This document shows positions 16,753 through 23,753 of a stretch of 64,000 nt of DNA, one piece after another (within the stretch, counting starts at the first letter, position 1; every line of letters begins with the position of its first letter). A program made the position numbers and the translations under genes. Source of the DNA: WHSW01 sp963821025 (lineage in GTDB: Bacteria > Actinomycetota > Thermoleophilia > Solirubrobacterales > 70-9). The notes beneath the pieces were generated by a model that worked only from the letters and a program-made list of their open reading frames with translations, searched no databases and was not told the DNA's origin. Location of the stretch: assembly GCA_963821025.1 (NCBI GenBank), contig CAWGCG010000005.1, positions 496,001 to 560,000 on the forward strand. The letters are read 5' to 3'.

Positions 16753-16779
16753 CTGGTGATCGCCCGGACGCTGGGCTGA
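16753..16779 (+). pseudogene. relic of an acyl-CoA dehydrogenase 3' end
   Basis: The codons for Leu-Val-Ile-Ala-Arg-Thr-Leu-Gly followed by TGA repeat the C-terminus of the dehydrogenase ending at 15690. Over 24 bases (15655-15678 against 16753-16776) 21 match, and all three differences are silent third-position changes. This points to the tail of a diverged paralogue rather than a recent target duplication. Nothing upstream of 16750 matches a dehydrogenase. Confidence 0.5.
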
Positions 16780-16801
16780 GTGGTGAATCCGGGTCAGCCG
16801 G

Positions 16802-17182
16802 CTAAGCCGCAGCAGCGGCCTCCTCGGGCGAAGGAAAGACCTGGTTGCGGGCGATGAGCCCGTCGCGCACCTCGATCACGGATCCAACGTCCATCGAGTA
16901 CAGAAGCTCGTCGGTTGCGATCTCGCGGTTGCTCATCAGTAGCGTGACGACGAAGCGGTTGGGTGTGCGAGCCTCAAGCGAGGTCAGCGCAACCGCCCGC
17001 TTCCGGCCGTCAGCCTCGGCGTGCTTGGCGGCAAACTGGCGCGCGCCTTCCTTGCCCCTGAGCGTTGTGCCGTCGGGGAGTTCGATCAGGACGTCGTCGG
17101 CCGTCAAGGCCGCTGCGGTATCGCCGTCCGCTGCCGAAGTTGCATCCACGTAGCGCCTGATGACATTTTCGGGTGTGGTCAT
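16802..17182 (-). CDS. SnoaL-like (NTF2-fold) protein
   Basis: A 126-residue protein with the features of the SnoaL/NTF2-like superfamily: an N-terminal helix (Arg-Arg-Tyr-Val-Asp-Ala), Ala-Leu-Thr-Ala-Asp-Asp-Val, a repeated beta pattern and a C-terminal Gly-Leu-Ile-Ala-Arg-Asn-Gln-Val-Phe segment. Members act as small cyclases, isomerases or ligand-binding proteins; nothing identifies the ligand. ATG start. The gene stands alone in the patchwork region between the acyl-CoA dehydrogenase relic and the epimerase remnant. Confidence 0.8.
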   Translation of the reverse strand: MTTPENVIRRYVDATSAADGDTAAALTADDVLIELPDGTTLRGKEGARQFAAKHAEADGRKRAVALTSLEARTPNRFVVTLLMSNREIATDELLYSMDVGSVIEVRDGLIARNQVFPSPEEAAAAA

Positions 17183-17225
17183 TGCTCGATCCTCTCAGAT
17201 CCCGGTGGATGCGCGATCAACCTGA

Positions 17226-17695
17226 CTAAGCGAAGTCACGCTTGAGTGCATCGCGGTGCTCCCACGCCCACTCGATCTGAGCGACCGTGGCGGCTCTCGG
17301 ATCCGGTTCGCGTACCGCCAGCTCGCTTTCGAGTCCGCCGGACCGATGCGTAGACCGGGTGACAAACGTTCCATGGGTGATCGTGCGCTGGATCATCGTA
17401 GGCCCCCGGAGTCACCTCCCGGAGTCACCTCCCATTCCCAGTCGAGCCGATCTGCGACCAGACGCGCGAGCGCACCGTAGGTAAAGAGACTTGGATCGCC
17501 GACGTTGCACGTCCAGGTGCCGGCCGGGGCTCGACCGATCGCCGCGTTGATCGCTTGGCCCAGACGATCGAGCGCCACCCGATGGAAGATCTGGGTTCCG
17601 CCCATCGGCAGCCCCAGCCGACGCTCACCGCGCGCAACTCGTCCGACCAGAAACCACTCGCGCAATACCGCCGAGTGCAGGTAAACCGTCGAGTC
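17226..17695 (-). pseudogene. frameshifted, truncated NAD-dependent epimerase/reductase
   Basis: The C-terminal part of an extended-SDR epimerase survives in pieces. 17393-17695 reads through segments typical of the family (Arg-Glu-Trp-Phe-Leu-Val near the start, Asn-Val-Gly-Asp-Pro later) up to Trp-Glu-Val-Thr-Pro, then breaks. The break is a perfect 13-bp tandem duplication at 17407-17432. Removing one copy restores an open frame with Tyr-Asp-Asp-Pro-Ala-His and His-Pro-Trp-Asn. A second frame change follows before the final stretch (Glu-Trp-Ala-Trp-Glu-His) ending at TAG 17226-17228. The N-terminal half, including the nucleotide-binding loop, is missing, and an in-frame stop lies at 17696. 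Confidence 0.75.
17407..17432. repeat. 13-bp tandem duplication that breaks the epimerase frame
   Basis: Two exact, adjacent copies of CGGAGTCACCTCC (17407-17419 and 17420-17432). Deleting one copy restores the downstream epimerase reading frame, so this is probably a replication-slippage event. Confidence 0.85.
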
Positions 17696-17703
17696 TCAAG
17701 CGG

Positions 17704-17991
17704 CTAGCGCTTGAGCTCGATCTCGACGAAGACGGCCTCTTGATCGGCTGCGCTGACCACGTCGTGGGCGGTGCCCGCCGTTCCCAGATAGGGCGAGCCC
17801 GCGACTTGGCTCAGCTCGCGAACCGTGCCCTCGAGATCGGTCACCGTGAACCTCCCGCCGGTGATCGGCACGACGACGTAGTCGAATTCGTGACGGTGGT
17901 GACCGGTTGCCGCCCCGGCGTCCGCGAACGTCCAGGTGCTCACACGGACCTGATCGTTGTCGGCGTCGACAACTTGGTGGGCCTCGCTCAT
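17704..17991 (-). CDS. small cupin-domain protein
   Basis: Single cupin domain of 95 residues. Metal-binding-type motif 1 is recognisable as His-His-x-His-x-x-x-Asp-Tyr (near residues 31-39); motif 2 near residues 71-76 is weaker (Gly-Thr-Ala-His-Asp). Such short cupins act as small oxygenases, isomerases or sensors; the substrate is unknown. ATG start. It is the last intact gene of the patchwork region and abuts the truncated epimerase remnant. Confidence 0.8.
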   Translation of the reverse strand: MSEAHQVVDADNDQVRVSTWTFADAGAATGHHRHEFDYVVVPITGGRFTVTDLEGTVRELSQVAGSPYLGTAGTAHDVVSAADQEAVFVEIELKR

Positions 17992-18061
17992 CAGTCGGCT
18001 TCTCCCAACGGACGGGTGACGCTATCAGCGGCGACCGGCGCCGCAGCGCCTCGCGCGAACG

Positions 18062-18850
18062 TCAATCGACGAGCCGGCGGGTCAGCTGGCGAACCGCAAG
18101 CCGCCACATCGCGAAGGCGAACAGCAAGAGCACCCCGACCCGCAGCAGGTCGACCGCCTCGAAGCCGAACGCGGCGCCGCGGACGAGCTGGACCAGCTGG
18201 TAGAGCGGGTTGAACTGCGCGGCGACCTGAAAGCCCTCCGGGAGCTGGTCGATCGGAAAGAATGTCCCGGCGACCAAGAACAGCGGCGTGATCACCACCG
18301 TCGTCACGTAGTTGAACTGATCGATCTTCGCCACGGTGCCGGCGACGGCGATGCCGAAGGCGGCGAAGCCGAGCGCGGTGATCAGCCCGAACACGGGCAC
18401 CAGCAGCATCCCGGGCGTCGGGTCGAGGCCGAACGCGAACGAGACGATCAGCGGGAAGCAGCCGTAGACGCCGGCGCGGAGGGCGATCCAGAGCATCTCG
18501 GCGGTGACCAGCTCCTCGACGTCGACCGGGGCGGCGAGGATCGCGTCGTAGGTGCGCTGGAAGCGGTGCTTGACGAAGGTCCCGAACATCGCCGGCAGCG
18601 CGCTCGAGAAGATCACCGCGGTGGCGACCATTCCGGTGCCGACGAACTCGACGTAGTCGAGCCCGTCGACGTCGCTGACGATCGTCGCCCCCAGCCCGAG
18701 GCCGAAGGCGAGCAGGTAGATCGTCGGCTCGAGCACGCTCGAGAACGTCGTCGCGATCCAGAAGGTGCGGAAATTCGCCACCTCGCGGCTCATCACGCCG
18801 GCGATCGCCGCCGGCTCGAGCCGCCGTGTGCGCGTCCGGTCTGGGCTCAC
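18062..18850 (-). CDS. ABC-2 type transporter permease (DrrB/NodJ-like)
   Basis: A 262-residue ABC-2 family permease with six hydrophobic segments and the typical long cytoplasmic N-terminus, followed by the family pattern around Phe-Gln-Arg-Thr-Tyr-Asp-Ala-Ile near residue 88. The GTG at 18850 overlaps the TGA of the ATPase gene (GTGA), so ATPase and permease are translationally coupled and should form one exporter, two copies of each. Related pairs export antibiotics, polysaccharides or lipids; the cargo is not evident. Confidence 0.9.
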   Translation of the reverse strand: MSPDRTRTRRLEPAAIAGVMSREVANFRTFWIATTFSSVLEPTIYLLAFGLGLGATIVSDVDGLDYVEFVGTGMVATAVIFSSALPAMFGTFVKHRFQRTYDAILAAPVDVEELVTAEMLWIALRAGVYGCFPLIVSFAFGLDPTPGMLLVPVFGLITALGFAAFGIAVAGTVAKIDQFNYVTTVVITPLFLVAGTFFPIDQLPEGFQVAAQFNPLYQLVQLVRGAAFGFEAVDLLRVGVLLLFAFAMWRLAVRQLTRRLVD

Positions 18851-19758
18851 TCCGCCTCCTCGCCGGTGAGCAGGACGAAGACGTCCTCCAGGGAGGCTGC
18901 ACGACGGATCGCGTCGTCGGGGACCGTGCCGTTGTCCGAGCGCTCGGCACCGACGATCGCGATCGCCGGGCCGGCGGGCCGGACCGAGAGCCCTTCGGCC
19001 TCCGCCGCGGCGCGCACCTGCTCGAGCCGGTTGGGCGGGCCGTAGACCTCCGCGGTCTCTCGCCCCGCGTGCTCGACGATCAGCTCCGCGGGCCTGCCGC
19101 GGGCGACGACCTTGCCGTGGGCCATCACCGCGACCTCGTCGGCGAGTCGCTCGGCCTCCTCGATGTAGTGCGTCGACATCAGGATCGTCGCCCCGCGCGA
19201 GCGCAGGCCATCGATCAGCGACCACATCTCGGTGCGAATCTGCGGATCGAGACCGACCGTCGGCTCATCGAGCAGGACGAGGCGCGGCTCGTGGACCAGC
19301 CCACGGGCGAGCAGCAGCCGCCGGCGCATGCCGCCGGAGAGCTCGTCTACGGCTGCCTTGCGGCGCCCGCTCAGGCGGGCCAGCCCGAGCGCCCGATCGA
19401 CCGCCGCGGAAACGTCGTCCACCCGATAGAGGCGCGCGAAGACTGCGAGATTGTCCTCGACCGTGACGTCGACGTCGAGGTTGTCGAGCTGCGGCACCAC
19501 TCCCATCTCGGCACGGGCGGCCTTCGCCTCGCGCGGCAGCTCGTAGTCGAGTACCCGAAGCTCGCCAGCGTCGGCGATCGCCTGACCGGTCAGCAGGCGC
19601 ATCGTCGTCGACTTGCCGGCCCCATTCGGTCCGAGCAAGCCGAGGCAGATCCCGGCCGGGACGTCGAGGTCGAGCCGATCGACGGCGGTGATCGAGCCGA
19701 ACGTCTTGACGACGCCCCGGAGCTCGATCGCGTTTGGGTTCTCCGAGGACGAACTCAT
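18847..19758 (-). CDS. ABC transporter ATP-binding protein (DrrA/NodI-like)
   Basis: ATPase of 303 residues with Walker A Gly-Pro-Asn-Gly-Ala-Gly-Lys-Ser-Thr near residue 41, signature Leu-Ser-Gly-Gly-Met near 137 and Walker B Leu-Val-Leu-Leu-Asp-Glu-Pro-Thr near 157. A C-terminal extension of about 80 residues is typical of drug or polysaccharide exporters (DrrA, NodI). The ATG at 19758 is chosen because the ATP-binding domain starts about ten residues later. Coupled by GTGA to the permease gene. Confidence 0.92.
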   Translation of the reverse strand: MSSSSENPNAIELRGVVKTFGSITAVDRLDLDVPAGICLGLLGPNGAGKSTTMRLLTGQAIADAGELRVLDYELPREAKAARAEMGVVPQLDNLDVDVTVEDNLAVFARLYRVDDVSAAVDRALGLARLSGRRKAAVDELSGGMRRRLLLARGLVHEPRLVLLDEPTVGLDPQIRTEMWSLIDGLRSRGATILMSTHYIEEAERLADEVAVMAHGKVVARGRPAELIVEHAGRETAEVYGPPNRLEQVRAAAEAEGLSVRPAGPAIAIVGAERSDNGTVPDDAIRRAASLEDVFVLLTGEEAE

Positions 19759-19913
19759 GGCTCTGAGACTAGACAGGCCAGTCGGCCCAAACTCATCGGC
19801 CGCCGGCTGGCGACGGCGCGACTCAGGCGACAGGGCCGCTCGCCCGAACGCAAGTCCAGGCGGCGACATAGAGTGCCAGCCTCGAATTTGACCGACCCGA
19901 AGGAGCTTTTGTC

Positions 19914-20744
19914 TTGGGACTGCTTGATGGCAAGGCCGCGATCGTCACCGGCTCGGCGCGCGGGATCGGGCGTGCGACCGCGGAGCTGTTCATCCGCGAG
20001 GGCGCCAGGGTGCTGATCAACGACATCGATGGTGAGGTGGCCGAGCAGGCGGCGAGCGAGATCGAGGGCGATACGGCCGTGTTCGCCGGCGACCTGACCC
20101 GGGCGGACGTGCCCGAGAAACTGGTGTCGGCCGCAATCGAGGCGTTCGGCGCGGTCGACATCGTCGTCAACAACGCCGGCTACACCTGGGACGGGGTCAT
20201 CCACCGGATGACCGACGAGCAGTTCCAGGCGATGCTCGACATCCACACGATCGTCCCCTTCCGGGTCACCCGCGCGATCGCCCCACACTGGCGCGAGGCC
20301 GCCAAGGCCGAGCAGGCCGAGGGCAAGGAGGTCTTCCGCAAGCTCGTCAACGTCTCCTCGATCTCGGGGACGATGGGAAACGCGGGGCAGGTCAACTACT
20401 CGGCAGCCAAGGCGGGCGTCGTCGGGATGACCAAGACGCTGGCGAAGGAGTGGGGCGCCTTCAAGATCAACTGCAACGCGGTCGCCTTCGGCTTCATCGA
20501 GACCCGGTTGACTCAGGCGAAGGAGAAGGGCGAGGAGATCGAGACGGCGAGCGGCGAGCGGGTCGAGCTCGGGATCCCCGAGCAGATGCGCTCGATGGCG
20601 GCGATGGTGATCCCGTTCGGGCGCCCGGCCCAGCCCGAGGAGGCCGCGGGCCCGGTGCTCTTCCTTTGCTCAGCGCTGGCCGATTACGTCCACGGGCAGT
20701 GCCTGAACGTGACCGGCGGCCAGTTCGGCGGGATGTACACCTAG
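19914..20744 (+). CDS. short-chain dehydrogenase/reductase
   Basis: Classical SDR of 276 residues. The cofactor loop Thr-Gly-Ser-Ala-Arg-Gly-Ile-Gly is at residues 12-19, the Asn-Asn-Ala-Gly motif is near 87, and the catalytic Tyr-Ser-Ala-Ala-Lys is near 162-166. It resembles FabG/3-hydroxyacyl-CoA dehydrogenase-type oxidoreductases, with an insertion around residues 120-145. TTG start with AAGGAG about nine bases upstream. Single gene, converging with the STAS gene at 20771. Given the neighbouring CoA-ester genes, a role in beta-oxidation is plausible but unproven. Confidence 0.88.
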   Translation: MGLLDGKAAIVTGSARGIGRATAELFIREGARVLINDIDGEVAEQAASEIEGDTAVFAGDLTRADVPEKLVSAAIEAFGAVDIVVNNAGYTWDGVIHRMTDEQFQAMLDIHTIVPFRVTRAIAPHWREAAKAEQAEGKEVFRKLVNVSSISGTMGNAGQVNYSAAKAGVVGMTKTLAKEWGAFKINCNAVAFGFIETRLTQAKEKGEEIETASGERVELGIPEQMRSMAAMVIPFGRPAQPEEAAGPVLFLCSALADYVHGQCLNVTGGQFGGMYT

Positions 20745-20770
20745 CTCGAGCCCGTACGCGGCGCCCGAGC

Positions 20771-21115
20771 TCAGACGAAGCGCGCGGTGCGGTCGAGCGC
20801 AACCAGCTCGAACAGCTTCGCGACCTCACCCGTGCCCCGCGTCATCCTGAAGCGACCGCCGTCGTCGGCCGTCCGGCGGCTGGCGCTGACGAGCACGCGC
20901 AAGCCTGCGGAGTCGATGAACTCGAGCGGGTCGAGATCGAGCAGGATGTGGGCCGCGTCGCTTGCCTCCGCCTGGGCCAGGGCGTCTTCGAGCTGCTCAC
21001 AGCCCGACTCGTCGAGCTCGCCCGAGCAGCGGACGATGTAGGTGTCGCCCTCTTGTCCGGCCTCGATCCTGAGCCGCTGGGGGCGCTCGTGTTCGCTCGG
21101 CGGTCGCCCGGCCAC
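20771..21115 (-). CDS. STAS-domain anti-sigma factor antagonist
   Basis: A 114-residue STAS protein, second in this window. The phosphorylation-site motif is Phe-Ile-Asp-Ser-Ala-Gly-Leu (residues 66-72), so Ser69 is the probable switch residue. The GTG at 21115 starts just before the conserved domain. It sits between two SDR genes on opposite strands with no sigma factor or kinase beside it, so it probably works in trans, as orphan STAS proteins often do. Compared with the 130-492 protein it has a longer polar N-terminus. Confidence 0.82.
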   Translation of the reverse strand: MAGRPPSEHERPQRLRIEAGQEGDTYIVRCSGELDESGCEQLEDALAQAEASDAAHILLDLDPLEFIDSAGLRVLVSASRRTADDGGRFRMTRGTGEVAKLFELVALDRTARFV

Positions 21116-21125
21116 TGAGGCGAGC

Positions 21126-21965
21126 CTAGCGCCTCTCCGCCGGGGGCTCGCCCGAGTCTCCGTAGGCACCCGGAGGCCAGGCGCCGAACCAATTGTCGCG
21201 GGCGCCGTCGAGCGTGATCGTCGTCCCGGAGAAGAAGTCCCCCGCGGGCGAAGCGAGGTATGCGACCAACCACCCCCACTCCTGCTCACGGCCGAGCCGG
21301 CCGGCCGGAACCGTTCCCGGGACAGCCTCGACGACCTCCCGCGGGTACTTGGTCCGCAGGGTGTCGGTGTCGAACTGCCCCGCGGCGAGCGAGACCAGCG
21401 TGATCCCGAAACGAGACCATTCGACGGAGAGCGTTCGCATCATGTTCTCGACCGCCGCTCTGGCGGCGCCCGAATGGACCATTCCAGGCATCCCGTTGTG
21501 CGGCGAGAGCGTGACGCTGAGCACCTTGCCCCGCGCCTGGGGGATGAACGCCTTGGTCGCCGCGGCGTGGGTCATCAGCCAGGTCCCGGTTACGTTGAGT
21601 TCGATCACCGTGCGAAACCCCTTCGGCGAGATCGCCTCGGCGGGAGCCAGGAACTGACCTCCCGCGTTATTGACCAGCAGGTCGAGGCGCCCGTGACGCT
21701 CGAGGACGCCGTCGAAGAGCCGCTCGACCGCCTCGTCGTCGCGGATGTCCATCGCCTCGACCTCGGCGCGTCCACCCCCCGCCTCGACCTCGGCGACCAT
21801 CTCGGCGAGCGGCTCGGGACGTCGGCCGCAGCCGATCACGATCGCGCCGAGCCGCGCCAGCTCGAGCGCCGAGGCCCGGCCGAGCCCGGTGCCCGCGCCG
21901 GAGACGACGCACACCTGTTCGGCGAGCAGGTCGGGCACAAATATGCGTGATCCGGTCTGCGCCAT
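21126..21965 (-). CDS. SDR family protein, peroxisomal trans-2-enoyl-CoA reductase/citronellol dehydrogenase-like
   Basis: SDR of 279 residues with an intact cofactor loop (Ser-Gly-Ala-Gly-Thr-Gly-Leu-Gly, about residues 18-25) and Asn-Asn-Ala-Gly-Gly. Where classical SDRs have Tyr-x-x-x-Lys it has His-Ser-Gly-Ala-Ala-Arg. That pattern is shared by the PECR/DECR-like and citronellol dehydrogenase subgroup, so this is a subgroup trait rather than damage. A role on enoyl- or branched-chain CoA esters is therefore likely. ATG start. It ends ten bases before the STAS gene start on the same strand. Confidence 0.82.
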   Translation of the reverse strand: MAQTGSRIFVPDLLAEQVCVVSGAGTGLGRASALELARLGAIVIGCGRRPEPLAEMVAEVEAGGGRAEVEAMDIRDDEAVERLFDGVLERHGRLDLLVNNAGGQFLAPAEAISPKGFRTVIELNVTGTWLMTHAAATKAFIPQARGKVLSVTLSPHNGMPGMVHSGAARAAVENMMRTLSVEWSRFGITLVSLAAGQFDTDTLRTKYPREVVEAVPGTVPAGRLGREQEWGWLVAYLASPAGDFFSGTTITLDGARDNWFGAWPPGAYGDSGEPPAERR

Positions 21966-22001
21966 CGCGGCGGGAATCTATCCGGCTACGGTTGGCGAGC
22001 G

Positions 22002-22907
22002 ATGAGAGTGCGCGCCGAGACCCGCCCGCTGACCGCGCCGCTGCCGGGCGGGCGCGAGGGCGCCACGGTCGCGGTCGAGCCGCTGCTCTGCGGTCACCTG
22101 CAGGCGCCGCGGGAGTTCGTCGAGGGTGCCAAGCGCCTGACCAATGCCCGCATGCTCGGGCTCGGCGCTCCGCGCTCGCGGTGGTTGAACCTGCCGGTCC
22201 CGGCCTACCTCGTGCACCACCCGTCGGCGGGGCCATTCTGCGTCGACACCGGCCTGCACCCATCGATCGCCTCGCGCCCGGCCGAGAACCTCGGGCGGAT
22301 GATCTCCAGCTTCGGCAGGCCGACGCTCGAGCCCGGTGAGGACCTGGCTGCCCAGTTGCGTGCCCGCAAGATCGACCCGAAGTCGGTCGGGCTGGTGGTG
22401 ATGACCCACCTGCACTTCGATCACGCCTCGGCGATGTCGGAGTTCCCGGGAGCGACGTTCGTGGTCACCGACGCCGAGTGGACCGCCGCGAGCACCGGCA
22501 GCCGTCCGTTCCTGCGCGGGTATCGCCCGGCGCACTACGACTTCGCCTTCGACTACCGCACCCTGAGCTTCGACTCCGACGCGGTCAGCTCCTACGCCAC
22601 CTTCGGGCGCACCTTCGACCTCTTCGGCGACGGCAGCGTCCGGCTCGCCTTGACCCCCGGCCACAGCGCCGGCCATCAGTCGGTGATCTGCCGGCTGCGC
22701 GACCGCGACCTGGTGATCGCAGGTGACGCGATCTACACGATCGCCCAGCTCGACGGGGCCCCCGAGCCGCCGCGCCCGCTCGACCGCCACAACTGGCAGC
22801 GCTCGATGCACGAGCTCCAGCACTTCGCCCGCAGCTACCCGCAGGCGGTGGTCATCCCCGGCCACGACCCGGCGCAGTGGGAGACGCTCGAAAAACGCTA
22901 CGAGTAG
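22002..22907 (+). CDS. metallo-beta-lactamase-fold hydrolase (quorum lactonase-like)
   Basis: MBL-fold protein of 301 residues with the metal site His-Leu-His-Phe-Asp-His near residues 131-136, a Gly-His-Ser-Ala-Gly-His later, and a C-terminal Pro-Gly-His-Asp. The layout resembles N-acyl-homoserine lactonases of the AiiA group and other lactone or thioester hydrolases. No signal peptide. ATG start. It faces the PlsC-like gene tail to tail with 12 bases between the stops. The substrate is unknown. Confidence 0.87.
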   Translation: MRVRAETRPLTAPLPGGREGATVAVEPLLCGHLQAPREFVEGAKRLTNARMLGLGAPRSRWLNLPVPAYLVHHPSAGPFCVDTGLHPSIASRPAENLGRMISSFGRPTLEPGEDLAAQLRARKIDPKSVGLVVMTHLHFDHASAMSEFPGATFVVTDAEWTAASTGSRPFLRGYRPAHYDFAFDYRTLSFDSDAVSSYATFGRTFDLFGDGSVRLALTPGHSAGHQSVICRLRDRDLVIAGDAIYTIAQLDGAPEPPRPLDRHNWQRSMHELQHFARSYPQAVVIPGHDPAQWETLEKRYE

Positions 22908-22919
22908 CGCGGCGGGCGG

Positions 22920-23702
22920 CTAGGGCTGGGTCCGGGTCGGGGCGCCGGCGACCGCGTCGGCGGCACCGGCGCGCAGCGACTTCGCCACGCTGCCGCGGCC
23001 GCGTTCCTCGAGCTCGCCGTACATCGCCTTGACCTGCTCGAAGATGGTCTCGGCGACCTCCAGCGACTGCTCGCGACTCGGCTCGACGACCGGGTCGAAG
23101 ATGATCGGCGCGCCGTATTGCACCGTCACCTTGGGAAACGAGAGGCGCTTCCAAGAACGCACGCCCTTCGAGCCGTGGATCGCCACCGGGACCACCGGCG
23201 CCCCGGATTCGAGCGCCAGCCGGCCTACCCCGGGCTTGGCCTCGCCGAGGCCGCCGATTCGCGACCGCCCGCCCTCGGCGTAGATCAGCACACAGCCGCC
23301 ACGATCGAGGATCGAGTTGGCGGTGACGAACGTCTCCTCGTCGTGATGGCCGCGCATCACCGGGAAGACCCCGGCGACGCGATAGATGTAGTCGAGGATC
23401 CGGTTGCGGCGAAACATCTGCGACTTCGCCATGAACCGGATCTTCCGGCGGATGTAGACGGCGGCGAAGAAGTGATCCATGTTCGAGAAGTGATTCGGCG
23501 CCAGAATCACCGGGCCGTCGCCGGGAACGTTCGAGGTCGAGATCCCGCGGGCGCGGAATGGAAAGACGGCGACCGGGGTCATGATCACCCGCACCGCCTC
23601 GTAGATCCAGCCCGCACCGTGGGTGCGCGACCACTCGTGGAAGGGCTCAAAGAGCTCGGCCGGCCGCGTCTCCTTGTAGCGCTGGGGCTTCAGTTCGTCC
23701 AT
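22920..23702 (-). CDS. 1-acylglycerol-3-phosphate acyltransferase family (PlsC-like)
   Basis: A 260-residue PlsC-domain protein. Motif I Asn-His-Phe-Ser-Asn-Met-Asp (near residues 72-78) and motif III Glu-Gly-Gly-Arg-Ser (near 144-148) of membrane glycerolipid acyltransferases are intact. It should transfer acyl groups to lysophosphatidic acid or a related acceptor at the inner membrane. ATG start. The upstream gene on the same strand encodes glycerol kinase (51-bp gap), so glycerol phosphorylation and phospholipid acylation may be co-expressed. Confidence 0.88.
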   Translation of the reverse strand: MDELKPQRYKETRPAELFEPFHEWSRTHGAGWIYEAVRVIMTPVAVFPFRARGISTSNVPGDGPVILAPNHFSNMDHFFAAVYIRRKIRFMAKSQMFRRNRILDYIYRVAGVFPVMRGHHDEETFVTANSILDRGGCVLIYAEGGRSRIGGLGEAKPGVGRLALESGAPVVPVAIHGSKGVRSWKRLSFPKVTVQYGAPIIFDPVVEPSREQSLEVAETIFEQVKAMYGELEERGRGSVAKSLRAGAADAVAGAPTRTQP

Positions 23703-23753
23703 GCACGGGCCGCGGATCGCGGCACTGGCTCCTACCCTTTCGCGGCTGCCCGG

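Noticed and set aside
16753..16779. Reading the repeated dehydrogenase tail as a target-site duplication of an insertion
   Set aside because: All three differences are silent third-position changes, as expected for diverged coding sequence and not for a recent duplication.
21126..21965. SDR as an inactive or decayed gene because Tyr and Lys are missing
   Set aside because: The His-Ser-Gly-Ala-Ala-Arg pattern is shared by the PECR-like subgroup and the frame is intact.
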